A stretch of DNA of 64,000 nucleotides from JAJPJE01 sp963724985 (GCA_963724985.1 CAVRWV010000022.1:1-64000), one strand, 5' to 3'. Positions 10,501 through 18,846 are shown, counted from the stretch's first letter. The notes: generated by a model from the letters alone, not told the origin. Numbers and translations: made by a program.

Positions 10501-11115
10501 GTTCGAACCGGTATCGTTGTTGTTAGCGCCATCCACCAGGTAAAGGTTGTTCGTGGTGGCATTTCCGTTGACGGAAAAATCGACGCCACCTTGCAGGCCC
10601 TTGTTCTTGCTGTCGAAGTTGTTGGCCGCTGATACTCCCGGCGCCAACTGCGTCAACTGCACAAAACTGCGTCCATTCAGAGGCAGTTCGCGAACCTGCT
10701 GCCCTTCGACTGTTTCGCCGAGAGACGCATTGTCGGTCTGCACCTGAATCGCATTGGCTTCCACGTCTACATGTTCGGTGGCGCTGCCTAGCTGCAGTTT
10801 TACATCCACCATGGTTGTAGTGGACGCGTGTACTTCAACCGCGTTCGTGACTGACTCCTTGAAGTTCGCGGCTTTTACTTCCACTTGATATGTGCCCGTC
10901 GGCATGGCTTCAAATCTGTAATCGCCGGCGGAGTTTGTGTTCTGTGCGCGCGTAGCGCCCGTTGCGGTGTTGGTAATCGACACGGGAGCATCTGGAACAA
11001 CTGCTCCGGTTTGATCTGTCACCGTTCCCGCAACTATGCCTGTTGTTACCTGCGCGTATGCAGACAACGCCAGACAAGCCACACAGAAAAACAGCGAAAC
11101 GATAAAACGCTTCAT
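7540..11115 (-). CDS. TonB-dependent receptor with carboxypeptidase regulatory-like domain
   Basis: This is an outer-membrane TonB-dependent (Oar-like) transporter or receptor of 1,191 residues, probably for oligosaccharides or other large substrates. A Sec signal peptide (KRFIVSLFFCVACLALSAYAQ) is followed by a carboxypeptidase-regulatory-like beta-sandwich (about residues 25-110, GIVAGTVTDQTGAVVPDAPV). The plug domain has VRELPLNGRSFVQLTQLAPG. The beta-barrel ends in the aromatic terminus LHFTF. I chose ATG 11115 because AGGAG precedes it and the signal peptide begins there; the longer frame upstream looks untranslated. It is monocistronic, with a strong terminator downstream. No degradative enzyme is adjacent, so its substrate is not indicated. 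Confidence 0.93.
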   Translation of the reverse strand: MKRFIVSLFFCVACLALSAYAQVTTGIVAGTVTDQTGAVVPDAPVSITNTATGATRAQNTNSAGDYRFEAMPTGTYQVEVKAANFKESVTNAVEVHASTTTMVDVKLQLGSATEHVDVEANAIQVQTDNASLGETVEGQQVRELPLNGRSFVQLTQLAPGVSAANNFDSKNKGLQGGVDFSVNGNATTNNLYLVDGANNNDTGSNRTILIYPSIESIAEFKMLRNSYGAEYGQAAGAVINIVTRSGSNDWHGSALYSGRNTALDARTYFAAQRTAIADAAGQTLPHDGKDKVNRNDWGYSFGGPIVKNKLFFFWSQEWNHEIRGITKTACVPTAAEALGDFSQGVSCGEPTPTIPVALQAAGNPLKIANPSAAGLLLAEKYPLPNQATVNGNNWSSSLATPLMWRQENIRADYNLNKSNTIMGRFTQDTWTNNAYNAGYWGEDPFPALNDNWAQPSKSMVGKWTRTIGTTMVNDAEFSYSNNRINITPGGINPNNGYLYGPALLNAISAAIPTEYPQSIKRDPAGVPTMWGGMGNYGSGNNYWSIAPWNNTLDLYVAKDDASKIIGKHTLKFGVLMSWNGKNEDVSTSSSERPIFGTNDGNLTYTDAAGTIRGTGNNLANVLLPGAAWNLQETSTNVRAQLRWHDDEFYIADNWKVTPRLTVDVGLRWSFLYAPYQPNNQITNFQPSLYNPALSPSDACNGLWIVAGTDPCGAANAQFGTNFSSGTPGPGRALVNNNNHMIAPRVGIAWDPWGDGNTAIRIGAGEFFQRERVSRYTLVDNAPFAVTASYQRPLDGGVAALNPGAAPSGGMDARDIVPVSYQWNFSIQRSLARDTTLELGYVGNHAIHQTSSYDLNQIAPQNWLAASFMGSGDVQAAGFYEFNNYSSALTWFTHQGDATYHSLQTLFKTRYKRSQLTAAYTWSHSIANVLLDDSSGNIGPESFMDPTNPRLDRGNSAINRPHIFTANFNYYLPDLSHMNSAVRGALGGWELGLITTEAMGNSQTAYQNGLQENASLRAGAAYGDGLQGLFNNANQRSMQRPLIVPGQSCGISDGDQVVNPNAFTLVGYQIGTIMPNMEPRGYCRGPSLLNTDLSIDKNFKLTERVRMQFRLDLFNLLNHANFRGDQTNGLAGASTTFATVNCGSANAAGMYAPCSPTNNVISHQTLSNGFGQATSVVGNAGRELQYGLHFTF

Positions 11116-11416
11116 CGGGTCTCCTGCTTCTCTCGTTTGTGCCGATTTTTCGGCATTCTCTTTTTGTCGAAGAAAGCTCACCGCCCAGGCCGGGAGTCGC
11201 AGTGGCATGGTTCAGAAGTTCAAGCCAACTTCTGTCTCGAACGAGGTGAATCGGTTTCTGCTCCTGTCTTCTTGTGTTCATTCGCTTTTGCGTCGGAGCT
11301 GTGCTCTGACGCGGAGTCGAACTGCGATTCAGCTACTCGCTCTGGTGGGATTCTGACTTATAGGTGGAAATACACAATATCCACTTGACGATGTTTTCGT
11401 ATGACCACTACGATTC
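11116..11416. other. Intergenic region between divergent TonB receptor and MocR genes
   Basis: This 301-bp divergent promoter region has no credible gene. It contains a small hairpin (arms GCCGA/TCGGC at 11141-11154) in the receptor leader. A 22-bp inverted repeat lies at 11213-11234 (arms CAGAAGTT and AACTTCTG, 6-base spacer). Three GTGG-containing elements lie next to the MocR start (listed separately). I could not define a convincing -35/-10 pair. Confidence 0.6.
11364..11408. promoter_or_regulatory. Possible MocR operator: three GTGG-N2-ATA type elements
   Basis: Just upstream of the MocR start are GTGGAAATAC (plus, 11364-11373), GTGGATATTG (minus, 11375-11384) and GTGGTCATAC (minus, 11399-11408). 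The first two form an imperfect palindrome. MocR-type regulators commonly bind repeated sites near their own promoter, so autoregulation is a reasonable inference, but no site of this sequence is known to me. Confidence 0.35.
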
Positions 11417-12934
11417 GTGATGATGAAAAGAGTTCCTTCCGGGATTGTCCCGATTCTCGCCGTTGATCGAAAGTTACCGAAGCCGCTGCAAAACCAGATC
11501 TACGACGGTTATCGTGCTGCTATCGCCGAACGCAGATTGCGTTCAGGACAACGAGTTCCATCCACGCGTGTACTTGCGGCGGAACTCGGCGTCTCTCGCA
11601 TCCCTGTGTTGAATGCCTACGCTCAACTGCTTGCTGAGGGCTATCTTGAAAGCCGCATCGGTTCCGGAACCGTGGTTTCGCGTTCGCTGCCGGAACAATT
11701 TGGAGTTTCCAAGGCAAGCCGGGCGCACGTGACGGCAACGCGATCCCGGCCCAGGCCTATTTCAAAGAATGCCGTTAACTTGCACGCAATCGGACTCGTT
11801 CCCTGGGCTCTTCACCAGGGAGCCTTCGGCGTTGGCCAGATTGCGTTCGACGCTTTTCCCTCGCGGCTGTGGTCGAGGCTCGTTGTCCGACACAGCCGTA
11901 ACTCTCCGACAAGCGACTTGCACTACGGACAGGCGATGGGCATGCGCGATCTCCGCGAAGCGATCGCCAGTTATCTCGGCACAGCCCGAGGCGTGCGCTG
12001 CGATGCACAGCAGATCATGATCGTGAGTGGTTCTCAACAGGCTCTGGAAATCTCTGCGCGGGTTTTGCTCGATCCCGGCAGCCGCGTTTGGATTGAAGAG
12101 CCTGGTTATCCTCTGGCCCGACATGTGCTTGCCATGAACGGCGCCCAGATGATCCCAGTTCCCGTTGACGAAGAAGGCCTGGATGTTGCGGCTGGCATCG
12201 AGCGTTATCGCCACGCTCGAGCAGCGTCGGTCACGCCTTCTCATCAATACCCGCTCGGCGTCACGATGAGCGCAGCGCGACGCTTTCAGTTGCTGGAATG
12301 GGCGGACACTTCTGGTTCGTGGATCTTTGAAGACGATTACGACAGTGAATACCGGTATGAGAGCCGGCCGATCGCGTCATTGCAGGGACTCGATTCCAAT
12401 TCCCGCGTCATCTATATAGGAACCTTCAGTAAGGTGCTTTTCCCATCATTGCGTCTCGGCTATGTGGTCATTCCTCCGGATCTGGTTGATCACTTTGTTG
12501 CAATACGCCGGGCGATGGACTTGGGACCTCCGAGCTTTCTGCAGTCCGTGCTGGCCGACTTCATTCGCGAAGGTCATTTCTCGCGACATATTCGCCGGAT
12601 GAGAATCCTGTATGCCGAGCGAAGAAACGTGCTGGTGAAATGTTTGAAGCAGGAATTCGGCTCCTCGGTCCAGGTGCGCGGAGGAGAAGCTGGAATGCAT
12701 CTCGTGATTGCGTTTTCTAAGCGCATCCAGGATCGTGAGCTTACCCGGATCGCAGCACATCAGAATCTGTGGCTGCTACCACTTTCAACTTGTTACTTGG
12801 GCAAGCCCGCCTCGGAGGGCTTGATTATGGGATTCGGCAGTACCCCGGTCCACGAAATACCCAAGGGAGTTCGGAAACTGCGAAACCTGCTTCGGGCGAA
12901 CGGTCATGAATTTGAGCCCCTGAGCGCCGAATAA
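11417..12934 (+). CDS. MocR/PdxR family transcriptional regulator (GntR HTH fused to aminotransferase fold)
   Basis: This is a PLP-dependent regulator of 505 residues. The N-terminal GntR-type winged helix (residues about 20-90) includes LRSGQRVPSTRVLAAELGVSR. The C-terminal class I aminotransferase-like domain holds the PLP lysine in GTFSKVLFPSLRLGY, Lys339 by this numbering. A conserved substrate/PLP region, IFEDDYDSEYRYE, is also present. Such proteins regulate vitamin B6, GABA, taurine or other amine pathways, but no pdx, gab or tau gene lies nearby, so the target is unknown. The start has three candidate codons in a row (GTG 11417, ATG 11420, ATG 11423). It is divergent from the TonB receptor. 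Confidence 0.9.
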   Translation: MMMKRVPSGIVPILAVDRKLPKPLQNQIYDGYRAAIAERRLRSGQRVPSTRVLAAELGVSRIPVLNAYAQLLAEGYLESRIGSGTVVSRSLPEQFGVSKASRAHVTATRSRPRPISKNAVNLHAIGLVPWALHQGAFGVGQIAFDAFPSRLWSRLVVRHSRNSPTSDLHYGQAMGMRDLREAIASYLGTARGVRCDAQQIMIVSGSQQALEISARVLLDPGSRVWIEEPGYPLARHVLAMNGAQMIPVPVDEEGLDVAAGIERYRHARAASVTPSHQYPLGVTMSAARRFQLLEWADTSGSWIFEDDYDSEYRYESRPIASLQGLDSNSRVIYIGTFSKVLFPSLRLGYVVIPPDLVDHFVAIRRAMDLGPPSFLQSVLADFIREGHFSRHIRRMRILYAERRNVLVKCLKQEFGSSVQVRGGEAGMHLVIAFSKRIQDRELTRIAAHQNLWLLPLSTCYLGKPASEGLIMGFGSTPVHEIPKGVRKLRNLLRANGHEFEPLSAE

Positions 12935-13077
12935 GAAATCGAGAAGCGATTCTCAGGCGCGATCGTTTTGCTCGCATCACGATCTTGGAGTCAAGGCGTG
13001 AGTAGCTGAAGTGGCCTCTAGCCTCGATAGGCAGGCACGTGGTAGTTCGCCTGCTCGGTTTGCCCACCTACATCTGC

Positions 13078-14886
13078 TCACTTTGACGCGGCTGATCGAT
13101 GACTCAGGCCCCAGACATATGCAGCCAGTGCGGATGCCTGGTCAGCAGTGAGTTGTGCACCTCCCATGGGCGGCATCGGGGCTCGATATCGCTTAGGCTC
13201 TGGTACGCCGTTCGTGATGACTTTCAAAATTCCAGCGAAACTGCCGTCACTCCATAGCCATTTGTGATTCGTCAGAGACGGACCCAGCGGCGTACCAGTC
13301 CCATTCGCACCGTGGCAGCCGGTACAACTCGTGCCGCCCACCTGGCCGTGGTAAATGCGATCGCCGAGCGCCACCATTTCGGGTGTCGCTCCAGCGGGTA
13401 CGGGAGGACGCGCGTTGGCGGCCGCTCCTGCTTGCGAATTCGTGCCCTCGGGCGGCTTGGCGGAAGTCGCAACGACAACGCCAGCCGGAGCCGAAGCACC
13501 AGGACACGGCGGGCCTACTGCGGCACGGTTCGCGGGATCACCGTGATAGACAATCCGGTAGATCCGTCCACGAGTATCGTCGGAAACATAAAGTGCTCCA
13601 TCAGGTCCGACGGCAAGCCCAGAGGGGCGGTGTGCAGCGCCCTCCGGAGTCTTTACCGGCCCCGCAAAACCGTCGGCAAAGATCTCGCAATTGCCGGACG
13701 CATGATCACCGTCGAGTGGCTGAAACACTACGTTGTAGCCACCTTGCGGATAGGGCGCCCGATTCCATGAACCGTGGAAGGCGATGAAGACGCCGTCACG
13801 ATAGCGGGCCGGAAATTCTTCCTGATCGTAGCGCACCATTGCATTCGGTGCCCAATGAGCAGGAAATGCTGCGACCGGCGCGACCTTGTTCGCACAAACA
13901 CCGACTGCTTTGCCGCCATCGCCGCCATATTCTGGCGCAAGCACGAGCTTTTTCTGCGCGCCGTCGTAATAGCACTCGGGCCAGCCATAGTCCCCACCGG
14001 ACTTCAATAGCATCAGTTCTTCCGCTGGCAGGGTCGCTTCCTCTTCGGATTTGTAGAGTTCCGGCCAGTTCGAATGCAATTGATCTCGCCCGTGCTGAGT
14101 CACAAAGATGCGGCCCGAGGAATCGATCGCGAAGCCCTCGGCATTGCGTATGCCGGTTGCGTAACGATCGGCGGCTGAAAACGTCTGATTCGTTTTGTTC
14201 GCATCGTAGCGCCAGATCCCGCCACGGGTTTCCAACTCAGTGCACGGATCGTTGCCGGGTATCTTGGGTTGCCGGTTTTTCGCCTGGCAGGAATTGGTCG
14301 CCGCAGCCACGTCTACGTAGATTGCACCATCGGGGCCGATCATGAATGGATGCATCGGATGATCACCACCGAGAGGCAACTTCGAGACGATAGTTTCAGG
14401 AGCGCCTTTTGGCACAATCGAATTTGCGGGTAGTGGGTATCGCACGATGCGATCGTTGATCTCCGCGAAGATCGATCCCTTATAGATACCGATACCTAGA
14501 CCACCCGCTCCACCCGTGCGCGCGGTTTCGCCGAATCGCTGAATCACGTCAGCTTTTCCTGCACCTGTTGTGTCTCGCAGCGCAACCAGAAAGCCACCTT
14601 CAGGCGGCTTTGCAAAGCCGTAATACTCCCCTGACCAGGTGTTGACGTAAACCGTTCCGCTCGAACTAACCACCATGTGGCGAGCGTGACCAATGCCGTC
14701 AGCAAATACCGTCGCGCAAAAACCGGGAGGTAAGGTCAATCCGCTGTGTGGGCAGGATGCACTCTTAACGTTTTTCTCAGGACTGGGCCGGCTTTGCGCC
14801 GAGACCATCACGCTCAATACGCACGATACGGTGACTACGATAATTACGGAAGACAACTGGAGTCTCGACGAGCGCAGCAATTTCAT
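13078..14886 (-). CDS. Secreted PQQ-type sugar (sorbosone) dehydrogenase fused to a C-terminal cytochrome c
   Basis: This is a periplasmic dehydrogenase of 602 residues likely to oxidise a sugar or aldose and pass electrons to its own haem. A Sec signal ends at VMVSAQ. A six-bladed beta-propeller of the soluble glucose/sorbosone dehydrogenase type follows, with GLGIGIYKGSIFAEINDRIV, AEGFAIDSSGRIFVTQHGRD, SGGDYGWPECYY and RPSGLAVGPDGALYVSDDTRGRIYRI cited as separate blade motifs. A C-terminal mono-haem domain has CTGCH near residue 510 and a likely Met ligand in PMPPMGG. The start at ATG 14886 has GGGAGG just upstream. It ends convergently, about 140 bp from the MocR gene. PQQ use is inferred from the fold, and no PQQ biosynthesis genes are present. 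Confidence 0.87.
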   Translation of the reverse strand: MKLLRSSRLQLSSVIIVVTVSCVLSVMVSAQSRPSPEKNVKSASCPHSGLTLPPGFCATVFADGIGHARHMVVSSSGTVYVNTWSGEYYGFAKPPEGGFLVALRDTTGAGKADVIQRFGETARTGGAGGLGIGIYKGSIFAEINDRIVRYPLPANSIVPKGAPETIVSKLPLGGDHPMHPFMIGPDGAIYVDVAAATNSCQAKNRQPKIPGNDPCTELETRGGIWRYDANKTNQTFSAADRYATGIRNAEGFAIDSSGRIFVTQHGRDQLHSNWPELYKSEEEATLPAEELMLLKSGGDYGWPECYYDGAQKKLVLAPEYGGDGGKAVGVCANKVAPVAAFPAHWAPNAMVRYDQEEFPARYRDGVFIAFHGSWNRAPYPQGGYNVVFQPLDGDHASGNCEIFADGFAGPVKTPEGAAHRPSGLAVGPDGALYVSDDTRGRIYRIVYHGDPANRAAVGPPCPGASAPAGVVVATSAKPPEGTNSQAGAAANARPPVPAGATPEMVALGDRIYHGQVGGTSCTGCHGANGTGTPLGPSLTNHKWLWSDGSFAGILKVITNGVPEPKRYRAPMPPMGGAQLTADQASALAAYVWGLSHRSAASK

Positions 14887-14954
14887 GAAGCCTCCCCACA
14901 TCGAATAGCAGAAACACAGCCGGTGTTTCTAATATAATCGCCCGACATCATCTT

Positions 14955-14969
14955 GCCTCGACTCGAGGC
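14955..14969. promoter_or_regulatory. Perfect 15-bp palindrome upstream of the sugar dehydrogenase
   Basis: Arms GCCTCGA and TCGAGGC are separated by a single C. The site lies about 70 bp upstream of the dehydrogenase start and between it and the STAS-like gene. An AT-rich TATATT-like stretch (minus strand, 14930-14938) lies between it and the gene, so it could be an operator or part of a promoter. No regulator can be named. Confidence 0.35.
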
Positions 14970-15058
14970 GAAGGATGTTCGAGCAATGACGGATATAGTT
15001 TTATATCAGGTCGATATTCAGATGGGTGGCGAGGTGCGAACAGCGATGGTTATAGGGA

Positions 15059-15469
15059 CTACGCCGTTTCTGGAAACTCGATCAGACTGAATTTTGGCGA
15101 AGATACGCCGATCAATTTCAGTGCCTCGTCTGTCGTGTGAACGACGTGTATGTTGTGGCGAGAGTCTGTGGAGAGCTGTTCAAACATACGTGACATGACA
15201 TACAGCACGTTCTGCGGGGCAACGATAATCCCAAGATAGCTGTCGGTCATAACGGGATGCCGTGACGCGATGGCTCTGATCGTGTCACTTGAGACTGGAC
15301 AGTTGGACACAGCGCTATAGTCCACGATGAAATGAAACGGCCCATGCCGAAACCAGGATGCTCGTGCAGATTCGTATCCTTCCAGCAACACTCTATCTGT
15401 AAGGCTACCAAGGAATGACAGTCGAAGAATTCTATTGATGGCGTCGAATTCAAACCGGAACCCTTCCAT
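15059..15469 (-). CDS. Small STAS-like protein of unknown function
   Basis: This predicted cytosolic protein of 136 residues has no signal peptide or membrane segment. The alternating strand/helix pattern resembles STAS/SpoIIAA-like folds: an N-terminal beta pair (FEFDAINRILRLSFLGSL), then HFIVDYSAVSNCPVSSDTIRAIA, where STAS proteins carry the switch-serine loop. The match is from pattern only. A GAGGTG ribosome site sits just before the ATG. It stands alone, on the same strand as the sugar dehydrogenase, and could be an anti-anti-sigma-like regulator or a stand-alone small domain. The frame, ribosome site and composition support a real gene. Confidence 0.7.
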   Translation of the reverse strand: MEGFRFEFDAINRILRLSFLGSLTDRVLLEGYESARASWFRHGPFHFIVDYSAVSNCPVSSDTIRAIASRHPVMTDSYLGIIVAPQNVLYVMSRMFEQLSTDSRHNIHVVHTTDEALKLIGVSSPKFSLIEFPETA

Positions 15470-15684
15470 CGCACACCTCGGCGACCGGTATGACGCGTAT
15501 TGACTCGACGTGGATGCTTCTGACGCTCTCTATCGTATGTCGCTGCCCTGAGCAGACTATTCGACCGGCCTCCGATCAGGACTGACATTTCTTTGCCCCT
15601 GAGCTGTAAGTTTTGTTAGTTCCGGCTGGCGAGGAAAGAAGGCAAACTTGCGCCCGGAAGTTCGGACTTCTCAGGAGCATCCCT

Positions 15685-16323
15685 ATGCGCCTCGCGCGAT
15701 TGTTCTTTGGAATAGCAATTCTGCTTTGCGCACTTGTTCCGGCGCACTCCCAGGATTACAGCAAATATCTCTTCAACATTGGCGGCGGCATCGGCTTCCC
15801 TCTTGGGAACCTCAGCAATTTCGTCAATGATGGAGGGAACTTCGTTGTTGGCGGCGGATACGGTTTCATGAAACATGTTGGAGTCGACAGCGAGTTCATG
15901 TGGCACGATCTGCCCATCAACGACGCGACCAAGGCGCACCTTCAGACGCCAGGTGCGAGTGCACGTCAGTATTCCTGGACGTTCAATCCAATCGTCCATA
16001 CTCAGATCGGCGACAGATTCGGAGTTTATGGGATCGGTGGAATCGGCTGGTATCACCGTTCTGGCGAGACAACGACGCCGGGCGTCGGCGTCGTCTGCGA
16101 TCCGTATTGGTCGTGGTGGTACGGGTGCAGCGTCGGCACCGTGAACTTCGTTACAGGTAGCCGAAGCGCAAACTCTTTTGGCGAGAACATCGGAGGTGGC
16201 GCCACGATACGACTGGGCGGCGGCCATGTGAATTTCTATACAGAGATCAGATATCATCACGCTGGCTACAACGGCGTTTCCACCAACCTTCTTCCTCTCA
16301 CCTTTGGGATTCGCTTGTTTTGA
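15685..16323 (+). CDS. Outer-membrane beta-barrel protein
   Basis: This is a small predicted outer-membrane protein of 212 residues. A clean Sec signal (RLARLFFGIAILLCALVPAHSQ) is followed by Gly- and aromatic-rich amphipathic strands such as NIGGGIGFPLGNLSNF and GNFVVGGGYGFMKHVGVDSEF. The barrel-closing end is FGIRLF, with terminal Phe as in barrel proteins recognised by BAM. Two Cys in a Trp/Tyr-rich loop (VCDPYWSWWYGCSV) may form a disulfide. I chose ATG 15685 because AGGAG lies seven bases upstream and the signal peptide starts there. Its function is unknown; it could be a porin-like or structural barrel. Confidence 0.82.
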   Translation: MRLARLFFGIAILLCALVPAHSQDYSKYLFNIGGGIGFPLGNLSNFVNDGGNFVVGGGYGFMKHVGVDSEFMWHDLPINDATKAHLQTPGASARQYSWTFNPIVHTQIGDRFGVYGIGGIGWYHRSGETTTPGVGVVCDPYWSWWYGCSVGTVNFVTGSRSANSFGENIGGGATIRLGGGHVNFYTEIRYHHAGYNGVSTNLLPLTFGIRLF

Positions 16324-16340
16324 CCGATCGCGTAATGAAT

Positions 16341-16367
16341 CGCGTGTGCCAGTTTAAGGCACACGCG
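16341..16367 (+). terminator. Hairpin between convergent genes (probable terminator)
   Basis: A perfect 10-bp stem (CGCGTGTGCC with GGCACACGCG) encloses a 7-base loop, starting 18 bp after the barrel gene stop. There is no T run, so it is either a factor-assisted terminator or an RNA-end stabilising hairpin. It lies 120 bp from the convergent GH31 stop. Confidence 0.55.
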
Positions 16368-16488
16368 GTTAGCGAGCATCGTTGCTGCACTGAAACTTGA
16401 ATCGGGCAAAACTGGGTGATAGATAACCCGTTCTTGAAAGCGCCGTCGTGCGGTCACGTTTTTTTCACGCAAAGACTGCAGGCTCTTC

Positions 16489-18846
16489 TCACGGTGCCTT
16501 CACAGAAATTTCCTTCCCTGTGTACTCGATTCTCTTGTCCGGTTGGGCTACGGCCGGACCGGAGCCGTGTCCAGCAGACACCCACGAAACGTTGAACTGA
16601 AGGTTCGCAGGCATATTTGGATAATTTCCGTGTCGTTCTCCGATCGTCAGCGTTCGCGTTGCTTCGGACCACCGCAGAGGGATGAGAGTATGGGCACCCT
16701 TTTCGTAGTCGTAGCTGTCGCCCCCGTCCTGGTAGAGATCGAACTTGCCGTCCGCGCCACGATAGATTCGCAGGTCGATCGGTCCCATCGGCTTCTCATT
16801 GGCATACTGAATTTCAGGGCCTAAGGGCAGAATCGAGCCAGCCCGCACATATAAAGGAATGCGATCGAGAGGAGCATTCGCATCAATTTCAACGCCGCCC
16901 TTCTGCGGCGCTCCGGTCCAGAAGTCGTACCAGACTGCTGATTCCGGCAAATACAGAGTTCTGCGCGAAGCATTTGCCTGAAGGACTGGGCTGACGAGAA
17001 TGGATGGCCCAAACATGAATTCGTCACTGATATCTCGGGTGTTTGCGTCTGTACGCCAGTCCATCACCAGCGGACGTTGAATGGTGTAATCGTCGTTGGT
17101 GACACGCCACGCCAGCGAATAGATGTAGGGCATGAGGCGATAACGAAGCTTGTCGTAGGCGATCAGGATCGGCTCAACCTTGTCGAACGCCCAGATCTCA
17201 TTGGCGGGTCTATGTCCGTGAGTACGAAAGATGGGACAGAAAACTCCGTATTCGAACCAGCGAGCGTACAGTTCTTGAAAGCTGGCGTCGGCCAAAGGAT
17301 TGTCATGAGGCGGCCAGTAGCCACCAATGTCCGTCGTCCAATATGGATATCCGGAGAGCGCGAAGTTCAGTCCGGCCGCGACTTGATGTCGTAGACCCCA
17401 ATACGAGCCGTAGACATCGCCGGACCAGACAGTGGCTCCCACGCGTTGTTGACCGAGGAACGCCGATCGCGTCAGCAGAAAAACGCGTTTGCGATCGGTG
17501 GTCGCCTTCCAGTGCTCTTGGATACCCAGAGTGTGCATAAGCGGGAATACATTCGTGTACTCGGCGCCGTTTCCGATTGCGATCTGCTTGTTTTGCAAGA
17601 TCGCGTCGCCCATGTGCGGCCAGAATTCTTCTGGCTCGGCGCTATCCAGCCAAAACGCGTCCCAACCCTGCGAAAACAATTTGCCCGCCAGGTTATTCCA
17701 ATAAAACTCGCGCGCTTTCGGATTGGTTGCGTCGTAGACGTGCGCGTTGGGAACATCCCAGTGATTCTCGGTCATGACTTTGAAGTTATCGGACTTGTGG
17801 TCGAACATGCCCCAGACCGATAGCATCGCGTGAACGTTCTCATCGTGCAGACGGTTGAGCTCGCCCGGGACATCAGGAAACTTGTCAGTGAAAATCGGAT
17901 CACCCTCTGACTTCCACCAGAACCAGTCCTGCACAATTCCATCGAGCGGAATTTGTTCTTTGCGGTATCGTTGCGCGATTGCGAGAACCTCGTCCTGCGA
18001 GACGTACCGATCCTTCGACTGAAAAAATCCATAAGCCCACTTGGGAAGCAACGGCGAGTGTCCGGTTAAGTTGCGATACTGATGGATAAGCTGGTCCATC
18101 TCCGGTCCGTAGATGAAGTAGTAGTCAATCGCGTGACCGGCAAGCGAGCGCATGTTCAATTCGAGCGGAAAGCGATTATCGACGTGGGTGAGCGAAGCAG
18201 TGTTCCACAGCAACGCATAGCCCTTCGTCGACAGCAACAAAGGAATCGCGACATCCGTGTTGTTCTGCCCGAGTTCAACCGTCGCACCACGATAGTTGAA
18301 CAGCCCACTCTGATGCTGTCCCAGCCCGTAGTAGCCCTCGCTGAAGTCTGGCGCAAAGCGATCTTCAATATGAAATGTCTTCTCGCGGTTCAAATCGACC
18401 GGTTCATACGTGCGGGGAATCGAGTTTCGCTCGCGCAGGAGGTCCTCTCCCTTTCTAGTGCTGTACTGCACATTGCCCCATTTGAGCGAAAGCTCGACTT
18501 TCACCTTATCAGTGGTCAGTACGGCAGCGTCGTTGGTTTGCGAAAGTTCGAACCTAGCGCCTGGGCACGACTCTTTTGGCTCAAGCATCCACGGCTTGCT
18601 CCGCTCAGGTTTCTCGGGCGACTCAGGAGTAGCCACGAAATGGATGATCGAAGGGCCGCAAACAGATATATGCACTGCCTCGTTACCGATCGCAGCGGTC
18701 AGGCCATCCGGTGCCGGCGCGACTTTCACAGGAGGAAGCGGCGGGACGTCCCACAGCTGCGCTTCGGCTGTTTTCGTATCAAAGACACACAACGCAGAAG
18801 CTAAAATTGCAGAAGATACCCAGAGCCGCAGGAGAGTTGATCTCAT
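16489..18846 (-). CDS. Secreted GH31 alpha-glycosidase (alpha-xylosidase/alpha-glucosidase type)
   Basis: This is a retaining exo-alpha-glycosidase of 785 residues, exported by a Sec signal (LWVSSAILASALCVFDTKTAEAQ). An N-terminal galactose-mutarotase-like sandwich is followed by the GH31 TIM barrel and C-terminal beta domains. Family landmarks are WAYGFFQSKDRY, the nucleophile Asp in DAFWLDSAEPEEF, the acid/base region GYPYWTTDIGGYW, and FCPIFRTHGHRP. The short loop pattern and the company of fucosidases and arabinofuranosidases favour alpha-xylosidase activity on xyloglucan side chains; alpha-glucosidase cannot be excluded. It is first in position of the cell-wall glycan island and shares orientation with GH29 and GH39. 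Confidence 0.92.
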   Translation of the reverse strand: MRSTLLRLWVSSAILASALCVFDTKTAEAQLWDVPPLPPVKVAPAPDGLTAAIGNEAVHISVCGPSIIHFVATPESPEKPERSKPWMLEPKESCPGARFELSQTNDAAVLTTDKVKVELSLKWGNVQYSTRKGEDLLRERNSIPRTYEPVDLNREKTFHIEDRFAPDFSEGYYGLGQHQSGLFNYRGATVELGQNNTDVAIPLLLSTKGYALLWNTASLTHVDNRFPLELNMRSLAGHAIDYYFIYGPEMDQLIHQYRNLTGHSPLLPKWAYGFFQSKDRYVSQDEVLAIAQRYRKEQIPLDGIVQDWFWWKSEGDPIFTDKFPDVPGELNRLHDENVHAMLSVWGMFDHKSDNFKVMTENHWDVPNAHVYDATNPKAREFYWNNLAGKLFSQGWDAFWLDSAEPEEFWPHMGDAILQNKQIAIGNGAEYTNVFPLMHTLGIQEHWKATTDRKRVFLLTRSAFLGQQRVGATVWSGDVYGSYWGLRHQVAAGLNFALSGYPYWTTDIGGYWPPHDNPLADASFQELYARWFEYGVFCPIFRTHGHRPANEIWAFDKVEPILIAYDKLRYRLMPYIYSLAWRVTNDDYTIQRPLVMDWRTDANTRDISDEFMFGPSILVSPVLQANASRRTLYLPESAVWYDFWTGAPQKGGVEIDANAPLDRIPLYVRAGSILPLGPEIQYANEKPMGPIDLRIYRGADGKFDLYQDGGDSYDYEKGAHTLIPLRWSEATRTLTIGERHGNYPNMPANLQFNVSWVSAGHGSGPAVAQPDKRIEYTGKEISVKAP

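Noticed and set aside
12941..12954. Small GAGAA/TTCTC hairpin after the MocR gene as a terminator
   Set aside because: The stem is only 5 bp and has no T run.
18082..18804. Long open frame on the opposite strand of the GH31 gene (and similar ones at 21492-22196, 44384-44968, 49721-50251, 60168-60836)
   Set aside because: They lie wholly inside well-supported genes, have no domain pattern or ribosome site, and are Arg/Ser-rich as expected for antisense of GC-rich coding sequence.
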